DNA of 36,762 nucleotides from a virus. The stretch covers positions 1 to 36,762 of IMG/VR virus record IMGVR_UViG_3300044613_000826. One strand, written 5' to 3'. Both the position numbers and the translations under genes were made by a program. Shown one piece after another: positions 20,709-29,507 of the stretch (within the stretch, counting starts at the first letter, position 1; each line of letters begins with the position of its first letter). The notes beneath the pieces are model-generated. The model was not told the origin of the DNA. It did no database searches and saw nothing but the letters and a program-made list of their open reading frames with translations.

Positions 20709-21146
20709 CGTTGTTTTTGTTTGTTGGGGTGTGCCTTGTTTGCTGGCAACACAGGGAACATGAACCATGCCACCTAAATTGCCAATATTATTTTGCCAAT
20801 AAGTGAAACTTTTTTCATCAAATAAACTTGACCAACAGCCAAACCCCTTAAAAACAAGGCATTTCACGCAATCGCAAGTGAAGAACAAATCTCATGGCCA
20901 GCGTCAACTTTCAGACACTAGGACAAGCGAAACGCCAAGGAACCAAACATCCAAGCCACTAGTCATTCCCTATAAGGTAGGGTGATGAAGTAAAGTAGAG
21001 AGAGAAGAAGAAGCAAAGGGAAGAACCAAAGGCACTGGGAAATCCATTCCCTCAATTGAAAGAATCAAACACCGCTTGAGGATTCGGGCTTGCTTTATTC
21101 GGGCGATGACTTGAAACAAACTTGTACGCCCTCTTGCCTCTGGCGG

Positions 21147-21176
21147 ATTCTACTCATGTTTCGCGGAAGTTGTCAA
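21147..21176 (-). promoter_or_regulatory. Likely early promoter, leftward
   Basis: On the minus strand TTGACA (21176-21171) is followed after 18 bp by TAGAAT (21152-21147). A transcript would start near 21140 and have an unusually long leader (about 430 nt) before the first early gene, so another promoter closer in is also possible. Confidence 0.45.
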
Positions 21177-21216
21177 CGATTGAAAGCTGTGAATAAGTGT
21201 GAACAATTATTATTGG

Positions 21217-21298
21217 CAATCCACAAGCACGAGACGCGCCCATTCGCCAGGTAACATTAGTAAGTTGGTAAGGTATTCCGGCATGCCAATCCACAAGC
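21217..21298. promoter_or_regulatory. Two DnaA-box-like CAATCCACAAGC sites
   Basis: CAATCCACAAGC occurs at 21217-21228 and 21287-21298, 70 bp apart. CAATCCACA matches the DnaA box TTATCCACA at 7 of 9 positions. An AT-rich stretch (about 21190-21216) precedes the first. Confidence 0.5.
21254..21276. repeat. Two-part element ACATTAGT-N7-TAAGGTAT, copy 1
   Basis: ACATTAGT (21254-21261), seven bases, then TAAGGTAT (21269-21276). Both words and the spacing are repeated exactly in copy 2, while the seven bases between differ, so the ends appear selected. Confidence 0.6.
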
Positions 21299-21389
21299 CC
21301 AGCGCATGATTCAAGCCCACGATTTAAACGAGCGTTTCAATCTCCAGCATTGCACGCATGAACACTGTTCGCTTGAACACTAGGAAAAT

Positions 21390-21412
21390 ACATTAGTGCC
21401 ACGCTAAGGTAT
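21390..21412. repeat. Two-part element ACATTAGT-N7-TAAGGTAT, copy 2
   Basis: ACATTAGT (21390-21397), seven bases, TAAGGTAT (21405-21412). It lies 136 bp from copy 1 in the same orientation. A partial inverted relative (ATACCTTA-N7-ACT) is at 876-893 before the scaffold gene. Confidence 0.6.
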
Positions 21413-21465
21413 GGGGGGAGGGGGTCGACCGGCGAAAGTTTTTTATCATTGCTATCCATAAACCA

Positions 21466-21520
21466 GCCCCACAAAAATTGTTACAATGGGGCAGTTCCCG
21501 TTCGGGGTTATTTGTGGATA
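21466..21520. promoter_or_regulatory. Hairpins and a DnaA-box-like site after the HNH gene
   Basis: GCCCCA (21466-21471) pairs with TGGGGC (21487-21492), with ATTGT-T-ACAAT nested inside. CCCG-TT-CGGG follows (21497-21506). TGTGGATA (21513-21520) reads TATCCACA on the minus strand, 8 of 9 to a DnaA box with the adjoining base. Confidence 0.4.
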
Positions 21521-21537
21521 GGTCTAGTGTATTGTGC

Positions 21538-22227
21538 TTAAATGTGCCAGATAGGTAACATTTGTGGCATTTGCGTGCCTTTTTTGAGATTGTCCGAAGC
21601 CCAAAGCGGTCGAAGATTTGTGTAATGGTTTAAGCGGACAACATCCTCAATAGTCTTTGCTGAGGTTAATGGGACGATATGATCCACATGCCATTTGCCT
21701 CGATTGGCCCAGCTCATTCCGTCAGTGAACTGAGCCTCTATGTGATTTTTTAATGCCACCCAATCACATCCAATGATTGACTGTGCCTTGGAGAATTTGG
21801 TGTAATTCCTGTCCCTAAAGGATTGTCGGACGAGATTTCTAATATTCTCTCTAAATGCGTACAATTGGTCTGAGTGTCGCCTTTTAAGCCTCCTTTTGCG
21901 TTTTACCTCATTAGCGTGTTCTTTGTTACGCTGGTAGTAGTCACTTGCGTTCTGTCGGTGCTTTTCTTTATTTGTCTCTCTCCATTGTTTGTTCAGCAAT
22001 TTATGCTTTTCTGGGTTTTTTGCTCTTTGCTTGGAAGCGGCCCTTCTGAGGGACTCTTGTAATTTTATTGCGGAATCCCAGTTTACCCACCATTCTCCAC
22101 TTGTAGTCTTGGTTGTGTATTGCCAAAACACCTTTCCGTCAAGCCTAACATCCCACCTTTTCCACCTCCACTCTGAGGTGTTGACAATATCCTTAATATC
22201 GTGTAATTCCAATTCAGCCTTCTGCAT
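21538..22227 (-). CDS. HNH endonuclease, second copy type
   Basis: 229 residues. A basic coiled middle (KEKHRQNASDYYQRNKEHAN, KRKRRLKRRHSD) leads to the nuclease: IIGCDWVALKNHIEAQF, GMSWANRGKWHVDHIVPL (His180-His183 region) and NHYTNLRPLWASDNLKKG. This is the HNH type with a WxxDHIxPL core common in phages. It is unlike the HNH at 8632. It stands alone between the candidate origin and the late block and is probably a homing gene. A weak TTGACT-N16-TAAAGT match lies upstream at 22286-22313. Confidence 0.85.
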   Translation of the reverse strand: MQKAELELHDIKDIVNTSEWRWKRWDVRLDGKVFWQYTTKTTSGEWWVNWDSAIKLQESLRRAASKQRAKNPEKHKLLNKQWRETNKEKHRQNASDYYQRNKEHANEVKRKRRLKRRHSDQLYAFRENIRNLVRQSFRDRNYTKFSKAQSIIGCDWVALKNHIEAQFTDGMSWANRGKWHVDHIVPLTSAKTIEDVVRLNHYTNLRPLWASDNLKKGTQMPQMLPIWHI

Positions 22228-22320
22228 AACGGTAATTGCTTTAGGTTAGTCGATTCCCTAGCTGCAACTTGGGGCATCGGCGTTAACTTTAAATCAAATA
22301 AACACTTAGTCAATAAATTT

Positions 22321-22581
22321 ATGCCAAGGGGAGATTCTTATCAATTACAAGGCCAAATGGGTGGCATCGTGCTTACTGGTGCTGACAGCGCGACTGGTCT
22401 ATTCCGTTGGATTCAAGCAATTACTGACAGTGTAATTGAGTCTGGTGCTGGTGAGACTGCTGGTAACTTGGATGACATTTCCAACCTTGATGGCAAGACG
22501 CTTGCTGCTGGGGCTGGCATTGGTGGTATCTTTACCAAAGTTCAAATTAGCTCTGGTACAGTTATTGCGTATTACGCATAA
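22321..22581 (+). CDS. Small virion-region protein
   Basis: 86 residues. GGIVLTGADSATGLFRWIQAI and LAAGAGIGGIFTKVQISSGTVIAYYA form a beta-rich, Gly-rich protein of the kind found before podovirus nozzle genes. The A-G-x-G-I-G-G-x-F-T-x-V ending is common in small head or tail proteins of unknown role. Its stop overlaps the nozzle start by one base. It is the first gene of the right-hand rightward block. Confidence 0.6.
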   Translation: MPRGDSYQLQGQMGGIVLTGADSATGLFRWIQAITDSVIESGAGETAGNLDDISNLDGKTLAAGAGIGGIFTKVQISSGTVIAYYA

Positions 22582-25046
22582 TGTCCCAGTTCCGATCCAC
22601 TGGTGGGTTAGATGACGCGATTGCCGATGCTGGTGATCGTGGGTTCTATGGTGTGAACCGTAGGCTTCAGCTCAACCAGTTGCAGGAGGGTGAGGTTAGA
22701 GAGAGCCTTAACGGGCGGATGGAGGGTTACTGGAAGCCTCGTAAGGCGGTCATTGCCCAAAAGACCAGTCTAACTACTGCAGGCACTCCGTTGAGGTTGC
22801 CGTTCTACACCATTGATACCAGTAAAAGCATTACAGCTGCCTCGGTTCTAGATGAGGTGTTAAGCCTTACGATTAACAGTCATGGCTTTGCGGCTGGAAC
22901 TAATGGTTATGCAACTATTTCTGGGCTTGCTGGTGATGTCACGATTGATGGGGTGCGTGAGTTGACCTATGTTGATGCAAACACAATGAGCTGCGTTGTG
23001 GCTGGGTTAACGACTATCAGCGACCAAACAGGAACTCTTAGTGCGACCTTAATCAATGACAATGTGGTGTCTGATGTGCGTGCGTCTTGCTTGTTTAGTA
23101 ATCCCAATGAAACCAATAAGGAATACATCCTTGTTGCCACGAATGCCGGGGTTAAGAAGATTGAGGTGTCCAAGTTGGCGGATGCTGGTACGGCTGGGGT
23201 CACAGATTTGACCTTCCCTACCGGTATCACCTTGGATGCTGGAGTGGAGGTATCGATGCTACAGGCCTTCGATAAGGTAATCATCTTCCGTGGTGGGCAG
23301 TCTGCCTTGCAGTGGGATGGTGTTAGCACCCAGTTCTACAAGGTTCCGGGTGGCCCATACCAAGCAGGTAAGGACTACACTAAAAACAACAACATTGTAA
23401 TTTCAAATGGCACTGCCACAATTGAAATAGATGACGCAGACCTACAGGCATCTAGTGGTATTGCGGTGGGTGGTGGTGGAGCAACTATTGTTTTACCACA
23501 CTTTTTTGACGATGGATTTAAACCATCTGTATTAAATGACTTTTATAATGGTGCAACCCTTGTAATATCTGGGACAACCTACACGGTTTCAGATTATGTT
23601 GGAGCAACAAGAACGCTAACCCTTTCCACTGGTACATTTACCAGTGGCACAAATTACACATTTACGGCACTTGAAGATACCCCATTTTCTATTGGACAAT
23701 CATTAAGGCTCACCCAGACATCAACAGCATTTAAGGTCTTAAATGTTGGCGATATTCTCAATGTGTCTGCTATTCCAACATACAATACTTGGCGGTTCTT
23801 TACGAGCGAACCAGATGTGTCGTCGCACACGATCCACTACTCGCAACAAGAGTCCATTGGTCTTGGTTTCTCCTATATGCCAGGCCCACCTTGGGCAACC
23901 TACTTCCAACGCCGCCTGTGGGTTCCGTACCTGTACGAGAATGGTGGCACATTGACAGTTTCGACTTACACCAATCGTGGGATTGCCGATGAGATCATAG
24001 CGTCCGACATTTTGGACAGCAATACCTATGATCGGGTGCTGAATCAGTTCCGTATTTCTGGTGGTACGGCTGACTACGTGGTAGCCATGCACGGGTTCTA
24101 CGACGATGCGTTGGTAGTAATGAATCGCAATAGCATTCATGCGGTTGTTGGCACTCAAGGAAGCCTTGCTGACACCGTGGTTAAGGAACTAACCAGCGAG
24201 GTGGGTTGTTTGTCTCGCAAGTCCGTTGTAATTCAGGCCAACAACCTGATATTCCTGTCTGATAACGGGGTTTACGCCCTTACCTTCCTTAACGATTACA
24301 ACCTTCGTGGTACGGAGGAACCGCTTTCAAAGAACATCCAGCCATATATTGACCGCATCAACGCTAGACTAGCTGGAAATTCTACTGCGGTTTACTACGA
24401 CAACAGGTATTACCTTGCGGTTCCGCTGGATTCTGTGGTTGGTGCTGACGATGCACAGGGGAATAACGCTATTCTGGTGTTCAACTTCCTAAATAAGGGT
24501 TGGGAGTCTCTTGACACCTATGGAAGCTCTGGGTTTTTGATTACAGACTTTGTAACTGCTGGTGCTGGGGCAAGAAACGACCTTTATGCTGTATCATCTA
24601 GTGGTGGAATCCACAAGATGGAGGCTGCTAATTCTCAAGATGACGAAATTTCCGCAGAATTTGGAAGTTCAAACATTGCATTACAGTCAATTAACTCGTC
24701 TTTGACCACCCGTGGGTACGACCTTGGGACACAAGAGCGCAAAAGGTTCACGGATTTCCAGACACAGATACAATCATTCCCAGCTGGATCACCATCTACA
24801 TTTAATGTTTTGTTCTCAACCGAAGATCCAGACAATGCCTTTCCAATTGGTAATACAACTGACCTAATTGGTGACCTGTCTAACACAGATCAAGAGGAAG
24901 AAACCGCAAATGTTAGGGGTCGCCTTGGAGGCCTACGCGGGTATACAGGAACAATGATCTTGACAAGAACTAGCGGTTCACCCAAGGTGCATTCAGTTAA
25001 AATATCAGGAGCGGTTTCCAACCGAGCAATCATATCACAAAAATAA
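22581..25046 (+). CDS. Tail nozzle protein (T7 gp12/P22 gp10-like beta-propeller)
   Basis: 821 residues. It opens with LNQLQEGEVRESLNGRMEGYWKPRKA, typical of podovirus stabilisation/nozzle proteins, and later has ALQWDGVSTQFYKVPG, WATYFQRRLWVPYLYENG, VVIQANNLIFLSDNGVYAL, STAVYYDNRYYLAVPL and AILVFNFLNKGWESLDTYG: repeated strand-turn blades of a beta-propeller. The middle (about 265-390) is Thr/Gly-rich and looks inserted. The nozzle closes the tail tube below the adaptor and is opened at DNA release. Confidence 0.75.
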   Translation: MSQFRSTGGLDDAIADAGDRGFYGVNRRLQLNQLQEGEVRESLNGRMEGYWKPRKAVIAQKTSLTTAGTPLRLPFYTIDTSKSITAASVLDEVLSLTINSHGFAAGTNGYATISGLAGDVTIDGVRELTYVDANTMSCVVAGLTTISDQTGTLSATLINDNVVSDVRASCLFSNPNETNKEYILVATNAGVKKIEVSKLADAGTAGVTDLTFPTGITLDAGVEVSMLQAFDKVIIFRGGQSALQWDGVSTQFYKVPGGPYQAGKDYTKNNNIVISNGTATIEIDDADLQASSGIAVGGGGATIVLPHFFDDGFKPSVLNDFYNGATLVISGTTYTVSDYVGATRTLTLSTGTFTSGTNYTFTALEDTPFSIGQSLRLTQTSTAFKVLNVGDILNVSAIPTYNTWRFFTSEPDVSSHTIHYSQQESIGLGFSYMPGPPWATYFQRRLWVPYLYENGGTLTVSTYTNRGIADEIIASDILDSNTYDRVLNQFRISGGTADYVVAMHGFYDDALVVMNRNSIHAVVGTQGSLADTVVKELTSEVGCLSRKSVVIQANNLIFLSDNGVYALTFLNDYNLRGTEEPLSKNIQPYIDRINARLAGNSTAVYYDNRYYLAVPLDSVVGADDAQGNNAILVFNFLNKGWESLDTYGSSGFLITDFVTAGAGARNDLYAVSSSGGIHKMEAANSQDDEISAEFGSSNIALQSINSSLTTRGYDLGTQERKRFTDFQTQIQSFPAGSPSTFNVLFSTEDPDNAFPIGNTTDLIGDLSNTDQEEETANVRGRLGGLRGYTGTMILTRTSGSPKVHSVKISGAVSNRAIISQK

Positions 25047-25049
25047 GTT

Positions 25050-25928
25050 ATGCCAGTCGTCGATACAACAAACTCATTTGTTAATAACGAACAGATTACA
25101 TCTGCAAAACTAAACAACATTATGGACAATTCGTTTTTTGTCTCTAGTGCTGTTGTATCCGGTCAAGGATTGCAAATTACTGCTGGAGGTCAGATGACCA
25201 CTTCTAACATTCCGGGTGCTAATATCGCAAGTGGAACTATTACTGGCGGAACAAGTGGAAAGATCGCAAACAACACAATTACTGATCTTAATATTAACGC
25301 GTCCGCTGCTATTGCTGGATCTAAACTGGCCGATAACTCAACTTCTGGTGCTAAAATTACAGATGCGTCAATCCCTGCAACCAAGTTGAATGGAGCACAA
25401 ACTGGAACCGCGCCAGTATTTGGCGTTAGAGCTTGGGTTAATTTTCAAGGTACTGCCACAGCAAACATCAGTGGCACAGCGGTTAGATTATCTGGGTCAA
25501 CTACAGCAACAGTTACAATTACAAATCACGGATTGTTAACTGGCCACAGGGTTTATATTAATTTTGGTGCAACAATAGCAGACTCGTCTTACACTATCAC
25601 AAAAGTTGACAATAATACATTTACAATAGTTACTGGGGCAAGCACCGCAGTAACAACAACAGCTACCGTTGTTTTGGTTGTTATTCGGGCTGGAGGAAAT
25701 GTGTCTTGTGTTTCAAGACCATCCACTGGAGTATTTTTAATCAACTTTACTGAGGCAATGCCAAATGCGTTCTATGCTGGTGTGTGTAGCACCAATAATA
25801 CTAGTCAACCTCGTTTTGCTGCACTTAATAGAGCTGACTCGGTAAATTCATACGCAAAAGTTGAAACAGATGATGCTCAACCATCTCCATCAAATTTTGA
25901 TGAGAATAGTGTAATTATTATTGGATGA
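25050..25928 (+). CDS. Tail fibre-like protein
   Basis: 292 residues. An N-terminal helix (NNEQITSAKLNNIMDNSFFVSSAV) is followed by repeating short blocks (IASGTITGG, IANNTITDLNI, IAGSKLADNSTSGAKITD, IPATKLNG) typical of fibre shafts, then a beta-rich C-terminal domain from about residue 135 with repeated Thr/Val strands. It is placed between nozzle and internal proteins, where podophages keep fibre genes. No enzyme motif is seen, so a binding role is likely. Confidence 0.65.
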   Translation: MPVVDTTNSFVNNEQITSAKLNNIMDNSFFVSSAVVSGQGLQITAGGQMTTSNIPGANIASGTITGGTSGKIANNTITDLNINASAAIAGSKLADNSTSGAKITDASIPATKLNGAQTGTAPVFGVRAWVNFQGTATANISGTAVRLSGSTTATVTITNHGLLTGHRVYINFGATIADSSYTITKVDNNTFTIVTGASTAVTTTATVVLVVIRAGGNVSCVSRPSTGVFLINFTEAMPNAFYAGVCSTNNTSQPRFAALNRADSVNSYAKVETDDAQPSPSNFDENSVIIIG

Positions 25929-26263
25929 ACCAGCACCTAGCTAAAGCAATAGCAATTTATGAACAAGAAGGTATCGACTTCCAACAACTTCTCACATGGC
26001 ACTTGTGTCATGGCGTTGTTATTTGCGATATGGATTGTTTTGCTATGGGCTTTAGTGTGTTCCGTGAAAACCCAACTCAAGCAGTCCATGTTGACGACGG
26101 GGACACCTTATTCGTTACATTCACTACAGGGGATATGCGTGGAGCATTGCGCAAATACATTCAACACCACGACTTTATCGCATTCCAGCGAAGCTTTAAA
26201 GGAAGTGATCGCATAAGAATTTACGACATGTACAAGTTTTATTCAAAATTAAAAGAAAGTTAA
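25925..26263 (+). CDS. Small protein following the fibre gene
   Basis: 112 residues, overlapping the fibre stop by ATGA. LLTWHLCHGVVICDMDCFAMGF, then VHVDDGDTLFVTFTTGDMRGALRKYIQHHDFIAF. The H-G-V-V-I-x-D and late W/F-I-A-F-x-R pattern occurs in small proteins next to fibre or internal protein genes in podophages. It could be a virion assembly factor. The role is not known. Confidence 0.6.
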   Translation: MNQHLAKAIAIYEQEGIDFQQLLTWHLCHGVVICDMDCFAMGFSVFRENPTQAVHVDDGDTLFVTFTTGDMRGALRKYIQHHDFIAFQRSFKGSDRIRIYDMYKFYSKLKES

Positions 26264-26267
26264 AATT

Positions 26268-27308
26268 ATGGGAAGTAGCGTAAGTAGCCCCGACAAAGTA
26301 GAAGCACCAATAGCAAACTACGGACAAGACATTAAACAAATGCTCTCGGCGTATCGCAAGTCGATGCCAGGCATTCTTAAATTTGAGCGGCAATATCGCC
26401 CACAGTTTCAAGACCTCAATCTTCAAGATGTTTCTCGGTTTGGCCTTGGAATGCTTGGCATGTCTCCAGAGTTTACCCAACAAACGGCACAACAACTTGG
26501 AGCGGCGCGTGAGGCTGAACTTGGTCAGATGACTGGACAGGCTGGACTTACCCGTGGGCTGATAGCTGGTCTATCACCCGAACAGGCGAGTGCCGTACAA
26601 CAAGCACAACAAGAGTCACAACGCTCATACGCCTCAGCTCAAGGTGTAACGCCACAGGAGCGGCGCATGTATCAGCAGACTGCCAGAGAAGGCGCACAAG
26701 CCGCTGGCCGCGTTGGGGGTAATGCCGCTATCGCCTCTGAGATCATGGGCCGTGAGGATGTTATGGCACGAAAGCGTGCAGAAGCGGCACAGGCTGGACA
26801 ACAAGCGTTTAATCTTGCAGGTCAGTTTTACACCGCGCCCGGACTCCAGCTTCTTGGCAGCCAGCCTCTTTCCTACCAAGTTGGTAACCAGATGATGGGC
26901 CTTGGACTTGACGCTATCGGTGCTGGTAAGCCTCAGCTTTTTGATGTTGGATCTGCGCTTAACCTTGGTGCGGCTCAAAGGCAGAATATTGTGAATGCAC
27001 AAGCGGCCAACGCGCAAGCACAGGCATCCTACTCATCTGGATTATTTGGCGGACTTGGGGGACTTGCTCAAGGGGTTGGTTCTGCTGCTGCCGCTGCGAT
27101 TCCATTTATGATGTCTGACAAAAGGCTTAAAACTGACATCGAAAAAGTTGGGAAAACCGATGCTGGCCTTCCAATCTACACCTATAAATACAAGGGAGAC
27201 AGCAAAACTCAAATGGGCGTTATGGCTCAAGATGTTAAAAAGAAGACGCCCAAAGCCGTCAAGGAAGTTGGTGGATTCAAAGCAGTAAATTACGCACTCG
27301 TTAAATAA
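26268..27308 (+). CDS. Virion (internal) protein with C-terminal S74 chaperone-like domain
   Basis: 346 residues. Residues 1-280 are Ala/Gln/Gly-rich helix (SAVQQAQQESQRSYASAQG, GREDVMARKRAEAAQAGQQ) with a Gly/Ala segment at about 258-280. Residues 283-346 start SDKRLKTDIEKVGKTDAG and continue YTYKYKGDS, QMGVMAQDVKKK and FKAVNYALV, the peptidase S74 pattern: the Ser-Asp-x-Arg-Leu-Lys motif is where such domains cut themselves off. S74 domains normally trimerise fibres, so one on an Ala/Gln-rich internal-type protein is notable. It is followed 1 bp later by the next virion gene. Confidence 0.7.
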   Translation: MGSSVSSPDKVEAPIANYGQDIKQMLSAYRKSMPGILKFERQYRPQFQDLNLQDVSRFGLGMLGMSPEFTQQTAQQLGAAREAELGQMTGQAGLTRGLIAGLSPEQASAVQQAQQESQRSYASAQGVTPQERRMYQQTAREGAQAAGRVGGNAAIASEIMGREDVMARKRAEAAQAGQQAFNLAGQFYTAPGLQLLGSQPLSYQVGNQMMGLGLDAIGAGKPQLFDVGSALNLGAAQRQNIVNAQAANAQAQASYSSGLFGGLGGLAQGVGSAAAAAIPFMMSDKRLKTDIEKVGKTDAGLPIYTYKYKGDSKTQMGVMAQDVKKKTPKAVKEVGGFKAVNYALVK

Positions 27309-27309
27309 T

Positions 27310-29505
27310 ATGCCATACGGACAAGGACAGATGCTAGGAGCGGGCATAGACCCACGGATGTTTGTGCAGGATTACTCTGGCTTCACAAGGGCTGCGGAGA
27401 TCCAAGCACAGGGGATGCAGAACCTTGGTGCTGCTATTGGTAATGTTGCTGGCCAAGTAGGCGACTACTTCAAGCAGCAGGGGGAGAAGAAGAAACTTGT
27501 CAAACAAAGCAGCCTTCAGATTGACGCTGCGCTCCAATTATTCCCAGACCTTGCCCCATCGCTTCAAAGTGTAAAAGAACGGATGCGCGACGAGAATATC
27601 CCACTTTCTGACCGTGCCGCAGAAGCCGAAGTGGTTGCAAACCTAATCAACACTGGGATCGGTGAGATGCGGGATAGGTCTAATCGTTCATTTGAACAAG
27701 AAAAGTTTGCCGCCGATCAAGCATATCGTCAAGCGGGTCTTGGAATGCAAGCTGCAGAACTCGGTATTAGACAGCAGGCATCTCAACAAGCGGCTGAATC
27801 TGAGGCAGCTAAAAGATCGTTGAAAAAGATTGTCGTATCGACTCCACTTGGCGAAGCGGAACTCGATGTTAGCGTTGACTCGCAAGGAAACCCATACGAC
27901 ATCCAAAGTGGAAAGCGTATTGGAGATCTTAAAAACTACGCAACTGGTGAAGGAACATGGGAAACCCCAGAACAAAATATGCCTCCGACATCTCAAGTCG
28001 GTGGATCAATTAACGAATCAGCTCTTCCAGCTCCTCTTCGCAAATATGCCTCATCATTTAAAGAACAAGGAGCTAAATATGGAGTAGACCCAGCACTGCT
28101 CGCCGCAATTTCAATGCATGAAACCGCCAACGGAAAGTCGTCGGCATTTCGTAATAAAAACAACGCGATGGGCGTGTCAAATGCATCTGGCCCAATTCAA
28201 ATGGGGAGCGTTGAGGCATCTATTGAAAAAATGGCTAATCTTCTTGGCAAGGGAATCAACCAAGGAAAAGGCCCATACGCAAATGCCAAGTCGATTGAGG
28301 ACATTGCTAAACGATATGCTCCTATTGGAGCAGGGAATGACCCCAGAGGTTTGAATAAATACTGGACTAGTGGCGTAAGTTCAAACTACGAAAAACTTTC
28401 ATCTGCGGGGCAATCCGACAACTCAACCTCAATGATTGGTGATCTATCTCGACAAGCAATGGGGACACCAGAGCAACAAGCTGAAGTTGCCCGTATGATT
28501 GAACAAGGTTCTGGAATGGCTACATCTCAAACGATCCCAAGTGGATCAATGGCTACTGAGCCAAGTTTGAGCCAACAACAGCCTCAATTGCCTCAACAAG
28601 CTCAACCAGAGACTCAGCCAAGATTGGCTCGCGGAAGACTGCTTTCTGGTGGAGGGCAACAGCAACAAGGAACTATTATGACCCAGCAACAAGTTAACGA
28701 ACTTGAAGCAAGTGGTAGACAGGTTTCTGCTGTCCCTACGCCAGATGGAAACTTTAGGGTTACTAGCGTTAGAACTGGGACTCCTCAAATGGGATTTGAA
28801 ATGACCTATGATGAACAAGGTCGTCCAATTCTAAAACAATCCGCAACAGGAGTTGGTGCGGCTCCAAAGGTTGGAGAGGGACAAATTCTATCTACTGACG
28901 CAAGCGGAAGGCCATCCATTGTTAATATTCCAGGAGGAAAGGCTGACATTGAAGCTCAGAAAGCGGCGCAAGCAGCAGAAAACGAAAGGAAATTTGAACT
29001 TGATCGGGCTGGCATCGTTCTTTCGGAAATTGACAAACTAATTGGTTATGCTGGTGAAATGAGCCGCCTTCCAGGTGCAAGCACCTATAGAAAATTTGCT
29101 CCAATGGCTGGATTCGAGGGTGCGTCTGAAGTAGAAAACACCCTTGACACAGTTAAAGCTGGATTTAGATTTGAAACGCTCCAACGGCTTAAGGAGGCTT
29201 CCCCAACAGGATCTAGTGGACTTGGTGCGGTAACTAAGCCAGAGTTTGACGCTCTTGCTGAAGAGAAAGGTAAATTGACTCAAGTTGGTGACCCAAGAGA
29301 ATTGCAACGAAGGGCGACCAACTACAAGAAAATGGTTCTTGATACAATTCATGGATCTAAACAAGATCGTGATAAATTACTAAAAGAAGGTAAAATTACT
29401 AGGGAATCTTATGATGCCGTTGAGTCATTGTATCCAGGATTCCAAAAGAAACAACCACTTGCCCCAGAGGTCATAGATATTAGGAAAAGACTACTTGGAG
29501 AATAA
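27310..29505 (+). CDS. Large virion protein with muramidase-like domain
   Basis: 731 residues. A helical N-terminus (to about 200) precedes LPAPLRKYASSFKEQGAKYG, DPALLAAISMHETANGKSS and FRNKNNAMGVSNASG (about 236-295), which fits a glucosaminidase/transglycosylase-type wall hydrolase with Glu of HETANGKS as the probable acid. A Gln/Pro-rich linker (about 415-460) and a charged helical C-terminus follow. Podovirus ejection proteins often carry such a domain to pass DNA through peptidoglycan. Catalysis is inferred. Confidence 0.7.
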   Translation: MPYGQGQMLGAGIDPRMFVQDYSGFTRAAEIQAQGMQNLGAAIGNVAGQVGDYFKQQGEKKKLVKQSSLQIDAALQLFPDLAPSLQSVKERMRDENIPLSDRAAEAEVVANLINTGIGEMRDRSNRSFEQEKFAADQAYRQAGLGMQAAELGIRQQASQQAAESEAAKRSLKKIVVSTPLGEAELDVSVDSQGNPYDIQSGKRIGDLKNYATGEGTWETPEQNMPPTSQVGGSINESALPAPLRKYASSFKEQGAKYGVDPALLAAISMHETANGKSSAFRNKNNAMGVSNASGPIQMGSVEASIEKMANLLGKGINQGKGPYANAKSIEDIAKRYAPIGAGNDPRGLNKYWTSGVSSNYEKLSSAGQSDNSTSMIGDLSRQAMGTPEQQAEVARMIEQGSGMATSQTIPSGSMATEPSLSQQQPQLPQQAQPETQPRLARGRLLSGGGQQQQGTIMTQQQVNELEASGRQVSAVPTPDGNFRVTSVRTGTPQMGFEMTYDEQGRPILKQSATGVGAAPKVGEGQILSTDASGRPSIVNIPGGKADIEAQKAAQAAENERKFELDRAGIVLSEIDKLIGYAGEMSRLPGASTYRKFAPMAGFEGASEVENTLDTVKAGFRFETLQRLKEASPTGSSGLGAVTKPEFDALAEEKGKLTQVGDPRELQRRATNYKKMVLDTIHGSKQDRDKLLKEGKITRESYDAVESLYPGFQKKQPLAPEVIDIRKRLLGE

Positions 29506-29507
29506 AA

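Larger units (their letters stand above)
20709..21537. other. 829-bp non-coding region: candidate origin and early promoter
   Basis: No gene is convincing here. The region separates leftward early genes from the rightward late block, apart from the HNH gene. It contains TTGCCAAT twice, 14 bp apart (20779, 20793), a hairpin CCCTA-N5-TAGGG, a purine-rich run (about 20982-21030), a hairpin GGGAA-N5-TTCCC (21037-21051), DnaA-box-like sites, a duplicated two-part element and a GC-rich hairpin at 21466-21492. Replication start and early control are inferred from these together. Confidence 0.5.

Noticed and set aside
20803-20985. 60-codon plus-strand frame in the long intergenic region
   Set aside because: It has no ribosome site and polar low-complexity composition, and lies within the early leader and repeats.
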